Shown here: piece after piece, positions 1 to 5,653 of the stretch
Layout: every line of letters starts with the position of its first letter
Numbering within the stretch: position 1 is the first letter of the stretch
DNA from: JBFGCM01 sp041581135
GTDB lineage: Bacteria > Actinomycetota > Acidimicrobiia > Spongiisociales > UBA5794
Length of the DNA stretch: 12,836 bases
Direction of reading: 5' to 3'
Assembly: GCA_041581135.1 (NCBI GenBank)
Contig: JBFGCM010000099.1
Span: forward strand, 1 to 12,836
Translations under genes and position numbers: made by a program
The notes under the pieces: model-generated
Database searches by the model: none
The model's input: only the letters and a program-made list of their open reading frames with translations
Told to the model about the DNA's origin: nothing

Positions 1-1268
1 CCGCAGTAGTCGCTCATCCGGTTGATGTAGGCGCCACCGGAGATGTACGGCTTGGTGGACATCCGGCCGCCGTCGGCCCACAGCCCCATGCCCATCACGT
101 TGGGACCCATCACCCAGTCACCCCCGTCGATGTACTGCTCGCGCATCCAATCCCGTAACCGAGTGGGGTGGATGCCGTAGAGGTTGGCGAAGTTGGACAG
201 CACCATGAGCCGCTCGATGTGGTGCACCCAGGCGCGCTGGTGCAGGCCGTCGAGCGCCGTAGCCACACAGCGCATGTCCGTGGTGGCGTCGCCGGTGAAG
301 GCCGGGGGGAGGTGCCGCCGGTGACCGAGGGTGTTGGCGTCGTATTGGTCGGGCCACAGCCAGTAGATCCCCCACACGAACTCACGCCAGCCGATCACCT
401 GGCGGATCATCCCTTCGGCCGAATTGATCGGCACTCGGCCGTCCCGGTAGGCCTCCTCGACGGGATCGCACACCTCGTCTGGCAGCAGCAGGCCGAGGTT
501 CAAATACGGGCTCAGCAGCGAGTGAGCCAGGTGCCAGCTCCGCACCGTCATGGCGTCCTCGTGGGGGCCGAAACCCGGCAACACCTCGTCGACGAAGTGA
601 CGGAGCCGAGCCAAGGCCGCTCGCCGTGACGTGGCCCACCACCCCACCGGCTCTGCGCCTGGCAGGTCGGCGTCGATTCCCGCCAACACCTCCTCGTCGA
701 GATGGTCGAGGCGGCTCTGCACGGGTTCGGGCCAGGACCCATCGTCAGGTGGCGGTTCCCGGTTGTCGTGGTCGAAGTTCCACTCTCCCCCGGCCGGCTC
801 GTCCCCGTCCATCAAGTATCCGAGACGGCGCCGTTGCCAGCGGTAGAAGTCCTCCATCCGCAGGCGGGAACGGTCCCCGGCCCACTCTGCGAACTCGTCG
901 GGGTGGCAGAGGAACTGGTTGGACCGAACCAGCTCCACACCGAGGGTCTCGAGGAGCGCCCGGACTCGACGCGAGTTCGGTTCGGTCGCGGCCACACCGT
1001 CTGGGGCGTGCTCGTCGACATGGGCGCGCAGGCCCGCCGCCAGCGTGGGCGCAGTGCGGTGGTCGACGTCGAAGCCGGCACTCTCGAGCTCGCCGGCGAA
1101 GCGGCGCATCGCGGTGAGCACCAGGTGGAGGCGTTGCCGGTGGAAGCGACGACCATCGATCATGGCTGCACTCTCCACGAGGAGCACCCGATCGGACCCA
1201 GGATCGGCCGTGCCCAATGCGCCGATGCTCCGGTTCAGTTGGTCACCCATCACCCAAATCGTCCGCAC
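1..1268 (-). CDS. FeS-type cryptochrome/DNA photolyase (DPRP family), 3' end cut by window edge
   Basis: A light-driven flavoprotein expected to repair UV photoproducts; the best studied relative is Agrobacterium PhrB, a (6-4) photolyase with FAD, a ribityllumazine antenna and a 4Fe-4S cluster. I read 422 codons in one open frame before the left edge. The N-terminus IWVMGDQLN (residues 4-12) is the family's opening motif; FGPHEDAM (233-240), LSPYLNLGLL (252-261), IRQVIGWREFVWGIYW (288-303) and KPYISGGAYINRMSDYC (406-422) are its conserved C-terminal blocks. Cys334 and Cys422 match PhrB Cys350 and Cys438 in context and in their spacing of 88; the remaining two cluster cysteines lie outside the window. 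The start is GTG at 1268, with AAGAGG nine bases upstream; ATG 1250 would remove the conserved IWVMGDQL stretch. A separate gene from the PAP2 unit, divided from it by a terminator. Family identity is firm; repair specificity and the missing tail are not visible. Confidence 0.93.
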   Translation of the reverse strand, partial: MRTIWVMGDQLNRSIGALGTADPGSDRVLLVESAAMIDGRRFHRQRLHLVLTAMRRFAGELESAGFDVDHRTAPTLAAGLRAHVDEHAPDGVAATEPNSRRVRALLETLGVELVRSNQFLCHPDEFAEWAGDRSRLRMEDFYRWQRRRLGYLMDGDEPAGGEWNFDHDNREPPPDDGSWPEPVQSRLDHLDEEVLAGIDADLPGAEPVGWWATSRRAALARLRHFVDEVLPGFGPHEDAMTVRSWHLAHSLLSPYLNLGLLLPDEVCDPVEEAYRDGRVPINSAEGMIRQVIGWREFVWGIYWLWPDQYDANTLGHRRHLPPAFTGDATTDMRCVATALDGLHQRAWVHHIERLMVLSNFANLYGIHPTRLRDWMREQYIDGGDWVMGPNVMGMGLWADGGRMSTKPYISGGAYINRMSDYC

Positions 1269-1277
1269 TGCTGCCCG

Positions 1278-1283
1278 CCTCTT
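1278..1283 (-). promoter_or_regulatory. Ribosome binding site deciding the photolyase GTG start
   Basis: AAGAGG on the minus strand, nine bases before GTG 1268. It favours that start over ATG 1250, and only the GTG start retains the whole conserved N-terminal beta strand. Confidence 0.6.
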
Positions 1284-1358
1284 GTGCTGCCAGGTCCGTT
1301 GCTAGCACAGAACACGGCTCGGAGGCGGGCAGGACGGGCCCCGAGTGGCGCCACGAAA

Positions 1359-1395
1359 CCCGGCCGGCGCGCGCGCGTCGAGTGCGCCGGCCGGG
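1359..1395 (-). terminator. Strong hairpin terminator downstream of the PAP2 unit
   Basis: CCCGGCCGGCGC (1359-1370) pairs perfectly with GCGCCGGCCGGG (1384-1395): a 12-bp stem with a 13-base loop. On the minus strand the stem is followed by TTTCG, a short T run, so it best fits termination of the PAP2/small-ORF transcript before the photolyase gene. The T run is short, so termination may be incomplete. Confidence 0.55.
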
Positions 1396-1411
1396 CCGCT
1401 GGGCGCTCGAC

Positions 1412-1576
1412 TCAGCCGGTCGTGGCGGCGAGAGCAGTCTGGAGCTCTTCGATCAGCGCCTGCTGCTGCAGGGTGTACGGGGTGAGCTCCTCGATCTACT
1501 GGAGAAGGATCATTGCGACTCCGGCGAGTGACGCGAGACCGGCGGTCGCATGGACAGCGCTCGGTGTGAAGTCCAT
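1412..1576 (-). pseudogene. Small ORF (about 54 aa) interrupted by an in-frame TAG
   Basis: From ATG 1576 the minus strand reads 26 residues (MDFTPSAVHATAGLASLAGV, then AMILLQ), a TAG at 1498-1496, then 27 more residues (IEELTPYTLQQQALIEELQT, then ALAATTG) to TGA at 1414-1412. Third codon positions are mostly G or C on both sides of the TAG, most clearly in the second half, so the frame looks as if it was selected as one protein. The first half has a short hydrophobic stretch; the second looks like an amphipathic or coiled-coil helix. It starts 27 bases after the PAP2 stop and ends 16 bases before the terminator, so it would be the last gene of that transcript. I do not recognise a family. 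It may be a decayed gene, a 26-residue peptide, a readthrough product or a sequencing error in a real gene. Confidence 0.4.
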
Positions 1577-1603
1577 GCCGGGGCACGCCCCCCACTGTTC
1601 ACA

Positions 1604-2131
1604 TCATGTGGACGGGGTGCGAGTGGCCGCCCGGACCAGCGCCAGCCAGCCCCAGCCGAGCACGAGCCCGGCCACTACGTCGCTGAGCCAGTGGACACCG
1701 AGCAGCACTCTCGTAGCGCCGACCGCCGGGCCGACACCGAAGGAAGCGATACGGGTGGCGGGTGAGGCTGGAGGGGCGACCGTGGTGATGATGGCAGGCC
1801 ACGAGGCCGCCGCAGTTGTCGTGTGCCCGCTCGGGAACGAGGTGCCCGCGAAGAAGGAATGGTGCGGCCCATCGGGACGCGCTCGGTTGGTGACACGCTT
1901 GATGACGTTGTGAGCGAGGTTCTGACCCCCGATCACGGCGGCGAGGCGCAATGCATCGTTCCACTTCCCGCGCCGAAAGCGGCTCACTACTCCGGCGGTG
2001 ATTCCGGCGACGACGACCAGCTCTGTGCCCCCGAGTTGCGTCACCGTGCGGAGCAGGGGCACGTGCACAGACCGGACCACACGGGCCGACCACTTGGCCA
2101 CCGCCTCATCGAGTCGTTCGACGTCTCTCAC
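1604..2131 (-). CDS. PAP2-family membrane phosphatase
   Basis: A phosphatidic-acid-phosphatase type 2 enzyme that removes phosphate from a lipid or isoprenoid phosphate at the membrane. Numbered from GTG 2131 (175 aa), all three motifs are present: K78-x6-R85-P86, PSGHT with the nucleophile-assisting His103, and T140-R141-x5-H147-x3-D151 with the phosphohistidine His147. Thr140 replaces the usual Ser of the third motif, a common change. Hydrophobic segments lie near residues 36-52, 63-76, 104-120 and 150-168. GTG 2131 is preferred because GGGAGG lies eight bases upstream; a GTG at 2152 would add seven residues. The product is short for a stand-alone PAP2 enzyme but complete in its catalytic core. 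It follows the SRPBCC gene on the same strand after 111 bases containing a hairpin. Substrate cannot be told: phosphatidate, undecaprenyl diphosphate or another lipid phosphate are all possible. Confidence 0.9.
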   Translation of the reverse strand: MRDVERLDEAVAKWSARVVRSVHVPLLRTVTQLGGTELVVVAGITAGVVSRFRRGKWNDALRLAAVIGGQNLAHNVIKRVTNRARPDGPHHSFFAGTSFPSGHTTTAAASWPAIITTVAPPASPATRIASFGVGPAVGATRVLLGVHWLSDVVAGLVLGWGWLALVRAATRTPST

Positions 2132-2139
2132 GACGCCGA

Positions 2140-2145
2140 CCTCCC
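2140..2145 (-). promoter_or_regulatory. Ribosome binding site deciding the PAP2 start
   Basis: GGGAGG on the minus strand lies eight bases before GTG 2131. It sits inside the frame that would be coding if GTG 2152 were used, so it argues for the shorter protein. Confidence 0.55.
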
Positions 2146-2155
2146 GACGCACGGA

Positions 2156-2175
2156 AGGGCACCTGACGGTGCCCT
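2156..2175 (-). terminator. Hairpin between SRPBCC and PAP2 genes
   Basis: AGGGCACC (2156-2163) pairs with GGTGCCCT (2168-2175) around a TGAC loop. It lies in the 111-base gap after the SRPBCC stop. There is no clear T run (TTCC follows on the minus strand), so it may be a weak terminator, a processing or stability element, or part of the PAP2 leader. Confidence 0.35.
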
Positions 2176-2242
2176 CCGGTGCGTGCGGCGTCGTGGCGAT
2201 CGGGCCGGCGACGACGGAACCGGGCCAATCGCCGGGACGGCG

Positions 2243-2707
2243 TCAGCGGGTCGCGGTCTGCTCGACCGTGCCACGCCATCCGCCGGTCTCGACGCCGCGG
2301 GCCTCGATGAACTCCTTGAACCGCTGGAGATCGCCACGGACTCGTGCCTCCACGATCCCGAATGCGTCTGCGACGACCTCGACGAAGCCCTCGGGGTCGT
2401 AGTCCATCTGCAACGTGACCCGGCACTTGCCGTCTTGGAGACGGTGCACCGTCACCACACCCTCGTGGTGCGGACCCTCTACCGTCGTCCATGCGATGCG
2501 CATGTCGGGCTCCTGCTCGGTGATCACGGTCTTGAACTCGCGCTCCACACCACCGATGTCGACCTTCCACAGGTTGTGGGTGTCATCGAGCTGACGGACG
2601 TACTCCACGCCCTCCATGAACTCCGGGAACATCTCGAACTGGGTCCACTGGTTGTAGGCGGTGCGGACGTCGACGTCCACGTCCACTGACTCGGTGATGG
2701 TTGCCAT
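2243..2707 (-). CDS. SRPBCC (START-like) protein, polyketide cyclase/dehydrase type
   Basis: A 154-residue single-domain helix-grip protein of the SRPBCC superfamily, whose members bind hydrophobic ligands in a deep pocket; true cyclase activity is unproven for most. The N-terminal strand (MATITESVDVDVDV) leads to WTQFEMFPEFMEGVE (residues 21-35), then VDIGGVEREFKTVITEQEP, and ends with a long C-terminal helix and GGWRGTV (near 142-148). This layout matches the common 150-aa 'cyclase/dehydrase' proteins of actinobacteria, which typically carry the WTQFE..P.FM and G.WRG blocks. The start ATG 2707 is well supported by AAGGAG six bases upstream. It is divergent from the gene at 2806, with about 98 bases between starts. 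No signal peptide or catalytic motif is visible, so ligand and function are unknown. Confidence 0.85.
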   Translation of the reverse strand: MATITESVDVDVDVRTAYNQWTQFEMFPEFMEGVEYVRQLDDTHNLWKVDIGGVEREFKTVITEQEPDMRIAWTTVEGPHHEGVVTVHRLQDGKCRVTLQMDYDPEGFVEVVADAFGIVEARVRGDLQRFKEFIEARGVETGGWRGTVEQTATR

Positions 2708-2713
2708 GGCACA

Positions 2714-2719
2714 CTCCTT
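2714..2719 (-). promoter_or_regulatory. Strong ribosome binding site of the SRPBCC gene
   Basis: AAGGAG on the minus strand, six bases before ATG 2707. This marks the gene as a leadered transcript, in contrast to its divergent neighbour at 2806, which appears leaderless. Confidence 0.65.
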
Positions 2720-2793
2720 GTCGGTTGCTTCTCGACACAGTTACCCAGCGGTGTGCCGACCGAAACCTGGAGCGCCTGCTGCCTGTCGCGCCG

Positions 2794-2799
2794 TATGCT
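2794..2799 (+). promoter_or_regulatory. -10 box TATGCT of a probable leaderless transcript
   Basis: TATGCT is followed by six bases and then GTG 2806. A start site about seven bases past the box would fall on the GTG itself. No convincing -35 box is visible. Confidence 0.55.
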
Positions 2800-2805
2800 C
2801 TCCTC

Positions 2806-3234
2806 GTGAGCTCATCGTCCTCCATGCCATCGGTGGGATTGGCCCGGCTCCTCCGTGACGCCGGGTTGCCCTGGGATCCCCGCAACGGCGATCACTTCCA
2901 CATCCCCGATCGGGATTTCGGGGAGGAGGTGTGGATGGTCAGCGACATGTCGATCGAACCACGCCGATCGGTGGGGCAAGAGAACGAGCTGGCCTTCAAC
3001 GGCACCGTGGAGTGGGCGCTCGACAGCATCGTGAAGGACGAGGTCGTATGGGTCCCCACCGAGGGACAGCTGCGGGAGCTGCTCGGCGAGCACTTCATCG
3101 CGTTGCTACGAGAGGACGACGGGAGCTACGCGTGTGTGATCCGGCTCCGCCAGGAGTCAACCACCTTCACCGGTGCCACGGCTGCCGAGTCCTACGCCGA
3201 GGCCCTGCTGGCGACGCTCGGTGAGCCGCGCTGA
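2806..3234 (+). CDS. Conserved hypothetical protein, 142 aa
   Basis: A small soluble protein without signal peptide or membrane segment. Its sequence runs: an N-terminal helix with ARLLRDAGLPW, a block GDHFHIPDR, then NELAFNGTVEWALDSI and VWVPTEGQLRELLG, ending in an alpha-helical tail (ESYAEALLATL). From memory, short actinobacterial proteins with F-N-G-T-x-E-W-A-L-D-S and W-x-P-x-x-x-Q-L-R-x-L-L-G occur widely as hypothetical proteins, sometimes labelled 'pilus assembly protein CpaE' without basis; nothing here resembles a CpaE ATPase and there is no P-loop. GTG 2806 is chosen because the -10 box lies just upstream; ATG 2824 is the alternative. The stop overlaps the GAGG that may serve the next gene, 11 bases on, so the two are probably co-transcribed. 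Function unknown. Confidence 0.8.
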   Translation: MSSSSSMPSVGLARLLRDAGLPWDPRNGDHFHIPDRDFGEEVWMVSDMSIEPRRSVGQENELAFNGTVEWALDSIVKDEVVWVPTEGQLRELLGEHFIALLREDDGSYACVIRLRQESTTFTGATAAESYAEALLATLGEPR

Positions 3235-3245
3235 GGCCACCCGAC

Positions 3246-3977
3246 ATGCCACAGGACGACGCGGCGTGGACAGGGGAACCTCGGTACCGGGTGGATCGCC
3301 CGGTCATGACCCAGCGCTGGCTGACCCTCACGTCGTTGCACTGGCGCTATGACCCGATCCACGTGCAATCCAAGCTCCCTCCAGGCCTCGAGGTTGCCAC
3401 CTTCGATGGCAGCGCCTGGGTGGGGCTCATCCCGTTTCAGATGGCCGACATCGCGGCCCGGTTCACTCCACCCATTCCCTACTTCGGGACGTTTCCGGAG
3501 ACGAACATCCGCACCTATGTGGAAGGATCGGAGGGTCCGGGGATCTGGTTCCACTCACTCGACATCAGCCGGCTCGTGCCGGTGCTCGTGGCTCGGAGCA
3601 CCTACCGGCTCCCGTACATGTGGGCCAAGATGAGCCTCGACCGCCGAGCCTCACGGCTCACCTACACGGCGCGGCGACGCTGGCCGGGGCCACGGGGCGC
3701 TCGCTCCCACGTGGTCGTGGACACCGGCGAGCCGCTCCCCGAGCCGACGGCGCTCGACCACTTCCTCACCGCACAGTGGGGGCTGTACACGATGCTGGGG
3801 CGTCGGTTGTCCCATGCGAGAGTCGAGCACGAGCCGTGGCCGCTGCAGGGCGCTTCGCTGGTCACCGTGGACGACGAGTTCATGGAGGCGGCCGGCTATC
3901 CGCCGCCCATCGGCGACCCCTACGTGCTGTACTCCCCCGGCGTGAACGTGAAGATCGAACGCCCCCGCTTCGTGTGA
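3246..3977 (+). CDS. YqjF/DUF2071 family protein
   Basis: A 243-residue protein of the DUF2071 (YqjF-like) family, cytoplasmic and probably with an acetoacetate-decarboxylase-like beta fold; no activity is established for the family. Typical features are RPVMTQRWLTLTSLHWRYDP near residues 19-38, LPPGLEVATFDGSAWVGLIPF (45-65), the segment around YFGTFPETNIRTYV (79-92), the GIWFHSLDISRLVPVLVAR stretch (99-117), and a C-terminal VLYSPGVNVKIERPR. Length is normal and the frame is intact. ATG 3246 is preceded by GAGG, which overlaps the stop of the upstream gene; ATG 3306 would remove the start of the domain. It is the second gene of a two-gene unit and ends two bases short of the convergent gene's stop. 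The substrate, if any, is unknown. Confidence 0.88.
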   Translation: MPQDDAAWTGEPRYRVDRPVMTQRWLTLTSLHWRYDPIHVQSKLPPGLEVATFDGSAWVGLIPFQMADIAARFTPPIPYFGTFPETNIRTYVEGSEGPGIWFHSLDISRLVPVLVARSTYRLPYMWAKMSLDRRASRLTYTARRRWPGPRGARSHVVVDTGEPLPEPTALDHFLTAQWGLYTMLGRRLSHARVEHEPWPLQGASLVTVDDEFMEAAGYPPPIGDPYVLYSPGVNVKIERPRFV

Positions 3978-3982
3978 GCTCA
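3975..3982. other. Palindrome TGAGCTCA holding both convergent stop codons
   Basis: TGA 3975-3977 ends the DUF2071 gene and the complementary TCA 3980-3982 ends the membrane-protein gene on the other strand. There is no room for a terminator, so the two transcripts must overlap at their 3' ends. Confidence 0.8.
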
Positions 3983-4405
3983 GGCCTGCAGCAGCATCCC
4001 GGCAGCAAGCACGCCGCGCCCGGTCCAACCTGCGGTGCGCCACCAGTTCGATGTCACCAGGCGTCGAACGAGAGCCTCGTCGTAGCCGGATGACAAGCGA
4101 CCATGGATCGGAGCCTGCACGGCGGCAGTCATCACCCACACTGCGGCGAGCAACCCACCGGAGACGAGGACGATCCCCAGGCTCACGCCGGCCGGTCTGA
4201 ACCACACGAGCAACGCAGCGGAGGCGATCTCGACGAGGGCCGGCAGGGCGAGCAACCAGCCCATTCGCCAGGTGTGCTGCTGTTCGTACCGGACGAAGCC
4301 TGCAGCGCCGACGCTCGCGAACAGCGGGTAGTGCACCACTTGGATCACCCAGATGAGGCCCACCATGAACCAGGTGGCTGCGAAGTGAGCGATCAAGAGC
4401 TCCAT
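3980..4405 (-). CDS. Four-helix membrane protein, uncharacterised (141 aa)
   Basis: An integral membrane protein with hydrophobic segments at about 7-24, 47-67, 72-92 and 125-140. Distinctive polar residues sit in an otherwise hydrophobic chain: VVHYPLFASVG (23-33), RYEQQHTWRMGW (39-50), the AAVQAPIHGRLSSGYDEALV stretch (94-113) and VTSNWWRTAGWTGR (116-129). I recall the pattern H-Y-P-L-F ... Y-E-x-x-H-T-x-R ... V-Q-x-P-x-H ... N-W-x-R-T in a widespread bacterial family with no assigned function. The conserved histidines and tyrosines could bind metal, heme or quinone, but that is guesswork. The start ATG 4405 shares one base with the TGA of the SDR gene (TGATG), so translation is likely coupled to it. 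It is the last gene of a four-gene operon. Confidence 0.82.
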   Translation of the reverse strand: MELLIAHFAATWFMVGLIWVIQVVHYPLFASVGAAGFVRYEQQHTWRMGWLLALPALVEIASAALLVWFRPAGVSLGIVLVSGGLLAAVWVMTAAVQAPIHGRLSSGYDEALVRRLVTSNWWRTAGWTGRGVLAAGMLLQA

Positions 4406-5094
4406 CAAGCGCCGAAGTCTGCCGCCGCGAGCTCGCGGTCCCCGGCAACGAGGCCGTCGACGATGCGTTGCGCCACGGCATCGGGCTCCAGACCCTCGGG
4501 CATCTTTGGCGCGGACCCCGCGATCGGGCGGCCCGCGAGCCCGGTCTCGGTGTGTGGTGGTCGGGCGTCGAGGACGTGGACACCGTTGCGGCGCAGCTCC
4601 TTGGCGAGCGCCCTCGTGGCCGCGCTCAGGCCCGCCTTTGCTGCCGAGTACACGGCCATCCCCGGGACCGGGCTCTCGGCGACCACTCCGGTGATGTTGA
4701 CGAGGAAGCCACCGTCGAGGTGTGGGAGGGCAGCTCGCATAACCCGCAGTGGCCCGACCAGGTCTGCAGCGATCAGCTCGTCGATGGTGGCGTCGTCGTG
4801 GTCGGCGAGCGCTCCGAAGGCAACGACCCCGGCGGCATTGACCACACCGTCGAGGCCGCCGAGCCGGGTGATGGCCGTCCCGACCACATGATCTGCATGG
4901 GCAGGCACGGCGAGGTCGAACAGCACGGAGGGGGTGTCCGGACCGATGGCGGTGGCGCACTGTCGCAGACGCTCCGGGTCCCTCCCGGCGAGCATCACGG
5001 CCGCTCCGCGTGATGCCAGCTCGGCGCCGATGGCACTACCGAGCGCTCCGGAGCCTCCGAGCACGAGGACTCTTGCGCCCTGGAGGTCAGGCAC
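4405..5094 (-). CDS. Short-chain dehydrogenase/reductase (SDR), catalytic Ser replaced
   Basis: A 229-residue classical-type SDR, a cytosolic NAD(P)H-dependent oxidoreductase. The cofactor-binding turn is VLGGSGALGSAI (residues 11-22), a variant in which Ala17 takes the place of the second glycine; AGRDP (36-40) follows strand 2 and its Arg suggests NADP. NAAG is at 86-89, and the catalytic pair is Tyr149-x3-Lys153 (YSAAK). The catalytic Ser normally 13 residues before the Tyr is Gly136 here (NITGVV), with Thr135 next to it; so activity may be altered or Thr135 may substitute. The start is GTG 5094, with AGGAG six bases upstream, 20 bases after the stop of the small membrane protein gene. Its TGA overlaps the next ATG. 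Membrane proteins on both sides suggest a membrane-associated or lipid-like substrate, but nothing in the protein proves that. Confidence 0.88.
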   Translation of the reverse strand: MPDLQGARVLVLGGSGALGSAIGAELASRGAAVMLAGRDPERLRQCATAIGPDTPSVLFDLAVPAHADHVVGTAITRLGGLDGVVNAAGVVAFGALADHDDATIDELIAADLVGPLRVMRAALPHLDGGFLVNITGVVAESPVPGMAVYSAAKAGLSAATRALAKELRRNGVHVLDARPPHTETGLAGRPIAGSAPKMPEGLEPDAVAQRIVDGLVAGDRELAAADFGA

Positions 5095-5114
5095 ACCGGC
5101 TCCTGGCGGGGCGC

Positions 5115-5321
5115 TCAGGGCTTGGGCGTGACGCTGGCGTCATCGGCGAGATCGACGTAGAGCTCGGTGAGACCGTCCTCTTGCACCTCGGTCGTCCTGC
5201 CTGACTTCTCGAGGTCGTGCACGTGCAGCTCATGGGATCGATGGAGACCGAAGGCGATTGCAGCCCAGGTGGTCATCGAGAACACGACGGCACCGAACCC
5301 AAACACTACGAGCTCATTCAT
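5115..5321 (-). CDS. Small membrane-anchored protein, 68 aa
   Basis: A single hydrophobic helix near residues 4-24 (ELVVFGFGAVVFSMTTWAAI) is followed by a polar, acidic tail rich in His, Asp and Glu (HRSHELHVHDLEK, then GLTELYVDLADDASVTPKP). The helix has no lipobox and no signal-peptidase site, so it is probably a membrane anchor. The start ATG 5321 overlaps the TGA of the preceding gene as ATGA, the classic coupling arrangement, and the SDR start lies 20 bases after its stop. I do not recognise a named family. The tight coupling to the 74-aa membrane protein suggests a two-subunit complex, with this protein supplying a cytoplasmic tail; that is inference. Confidence 0.8.
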   Translation of the reverse strand: MNELVVFGFGAVVFSMTTWAAIAFGLHRSHELHVHDLEKSGRTTEVQEDGLTELYVDLADDASVTPKP

Positions 5322-5542
5322 GAGCGTTCTCCGGTCAACACCAAGGTGCCGAGCGAGTGGATGGCGGGCACCCAGAGGCCGACGAAGAGGCCAAACTCCT
5401 TGTCGACCAGGAACCAGAGCGCCACAGACAGCAGGAACGACACGAACGCCGCAGCCATGAACACCAGCTTTGCGCGGTGAAACGGTGTCAAGCCGCGGGC
5501 CATCGAGCGGATGCCCTGCTGCTGCGTCACGGGAACAGACAT
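5318..5542 (-). CDS. Small two-helix membrane protein, 74 aa
   Basis: First gene of the four-gene operon. After a polar N-terminus (MSVPVTQQQGIRSMARGLTP) come two hydrophobic helices, about residues 25-46 (AKLVFMAAAFVSFLLSVALW) and 51-70 (FGLFVGLWVPAIHSLGTLVL), joined by VDKE. Comparable short proteins with an A-F-V-x-F-x-L-S-V-x-L-W-F ... G-x-F-V-G-x-W-V-P-x-I block exist in marine bacteria as far as I recall, with no known role. The start ATG 5542 is certain: AAGAGGAGG lies five bases upstream, the strongest ribosome site in the window, so high expression is likely. Its stop overlaps the next start. The longer upstream reading frame in this phase lies in the divergent promoter and is not coding. 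Confidence 0.83.
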   Translation of the reverse strand: MSVPVTQQQGIRSMARGLTPFHRAKLVFMAAAFVSFLLSVALWFLVDKEFGLFVGLWVPAIHSLGTLVLTGERS

Positions 5543-5547
5543 GATTT

Positions 5548-5556
5548 CCTCCTCTT
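5548..5556 (-). promoter_or_regulatory. Very strong ribosome binding site of the four-gene operon
   Basis: AAGAGGAGG on the minus strand, five bases before ATG 5542. It fixes the start of the 74-aa protein and implies efficient translation of the operon's first gene. Confidence 0.7.
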
Positions 5557-5592
5557 GACGAAACACACGTGGAATACGGAGGGCATCCCACC

Positions 5593-5609
5593 GGCGGATG
5601 ATATCCGGC
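5593..5609. promoter_or_regulatory. Imperfect dyad in the divergent promoter region
   Basis: GGCGGAT (5593-5599) and ATCCGGC (5603-5609) are inverted around GAT, with one mismatch. The site lies between the four-gene operon and the ceramidase-like gene, where an operator controlling both would be expected. It is short, so chance is quite possible. Confidence 0.25.
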
Positions 5610-5640
5610 ATGATGCGACGGGGACGGAGCCCGCAGCCGG

Positions 5641-5646
5641 TAGCGT
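5641..5646 (+). promoter_or_regulatory. -10 box TAGCGT of a probable leaderless transcript
   Basis: TAGCGT is followed by seven bases and ATG 5654. There is no Shine-Dalgarno sequence before this ATG, which agrees with a leaderless mRNA. Confidence 0.55.
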
Positions 5647-5653
5647 CACCGCC

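Noticed and set aside
702..1913. Long plus-strand frame of 403 codons
   Set aside because: It lies antisense to the photolyase and PAP2 genes, which carry clear family motifs; its translation is Arg/His-rich without any recognisable domain.
1823..2689. Plus-strand frame of 288 codons
   Set aside because: Antisense to the PAP2 and SRPBCC genes; the composition (His, Asp, Leu runs) is that of a GC-rich shadow frame.
4103..4891. Plus-strand frame of 262 codons
   Set aside because: Antisense to the SDR and four-helix protein genes, both of which have motifs and coupled starts.
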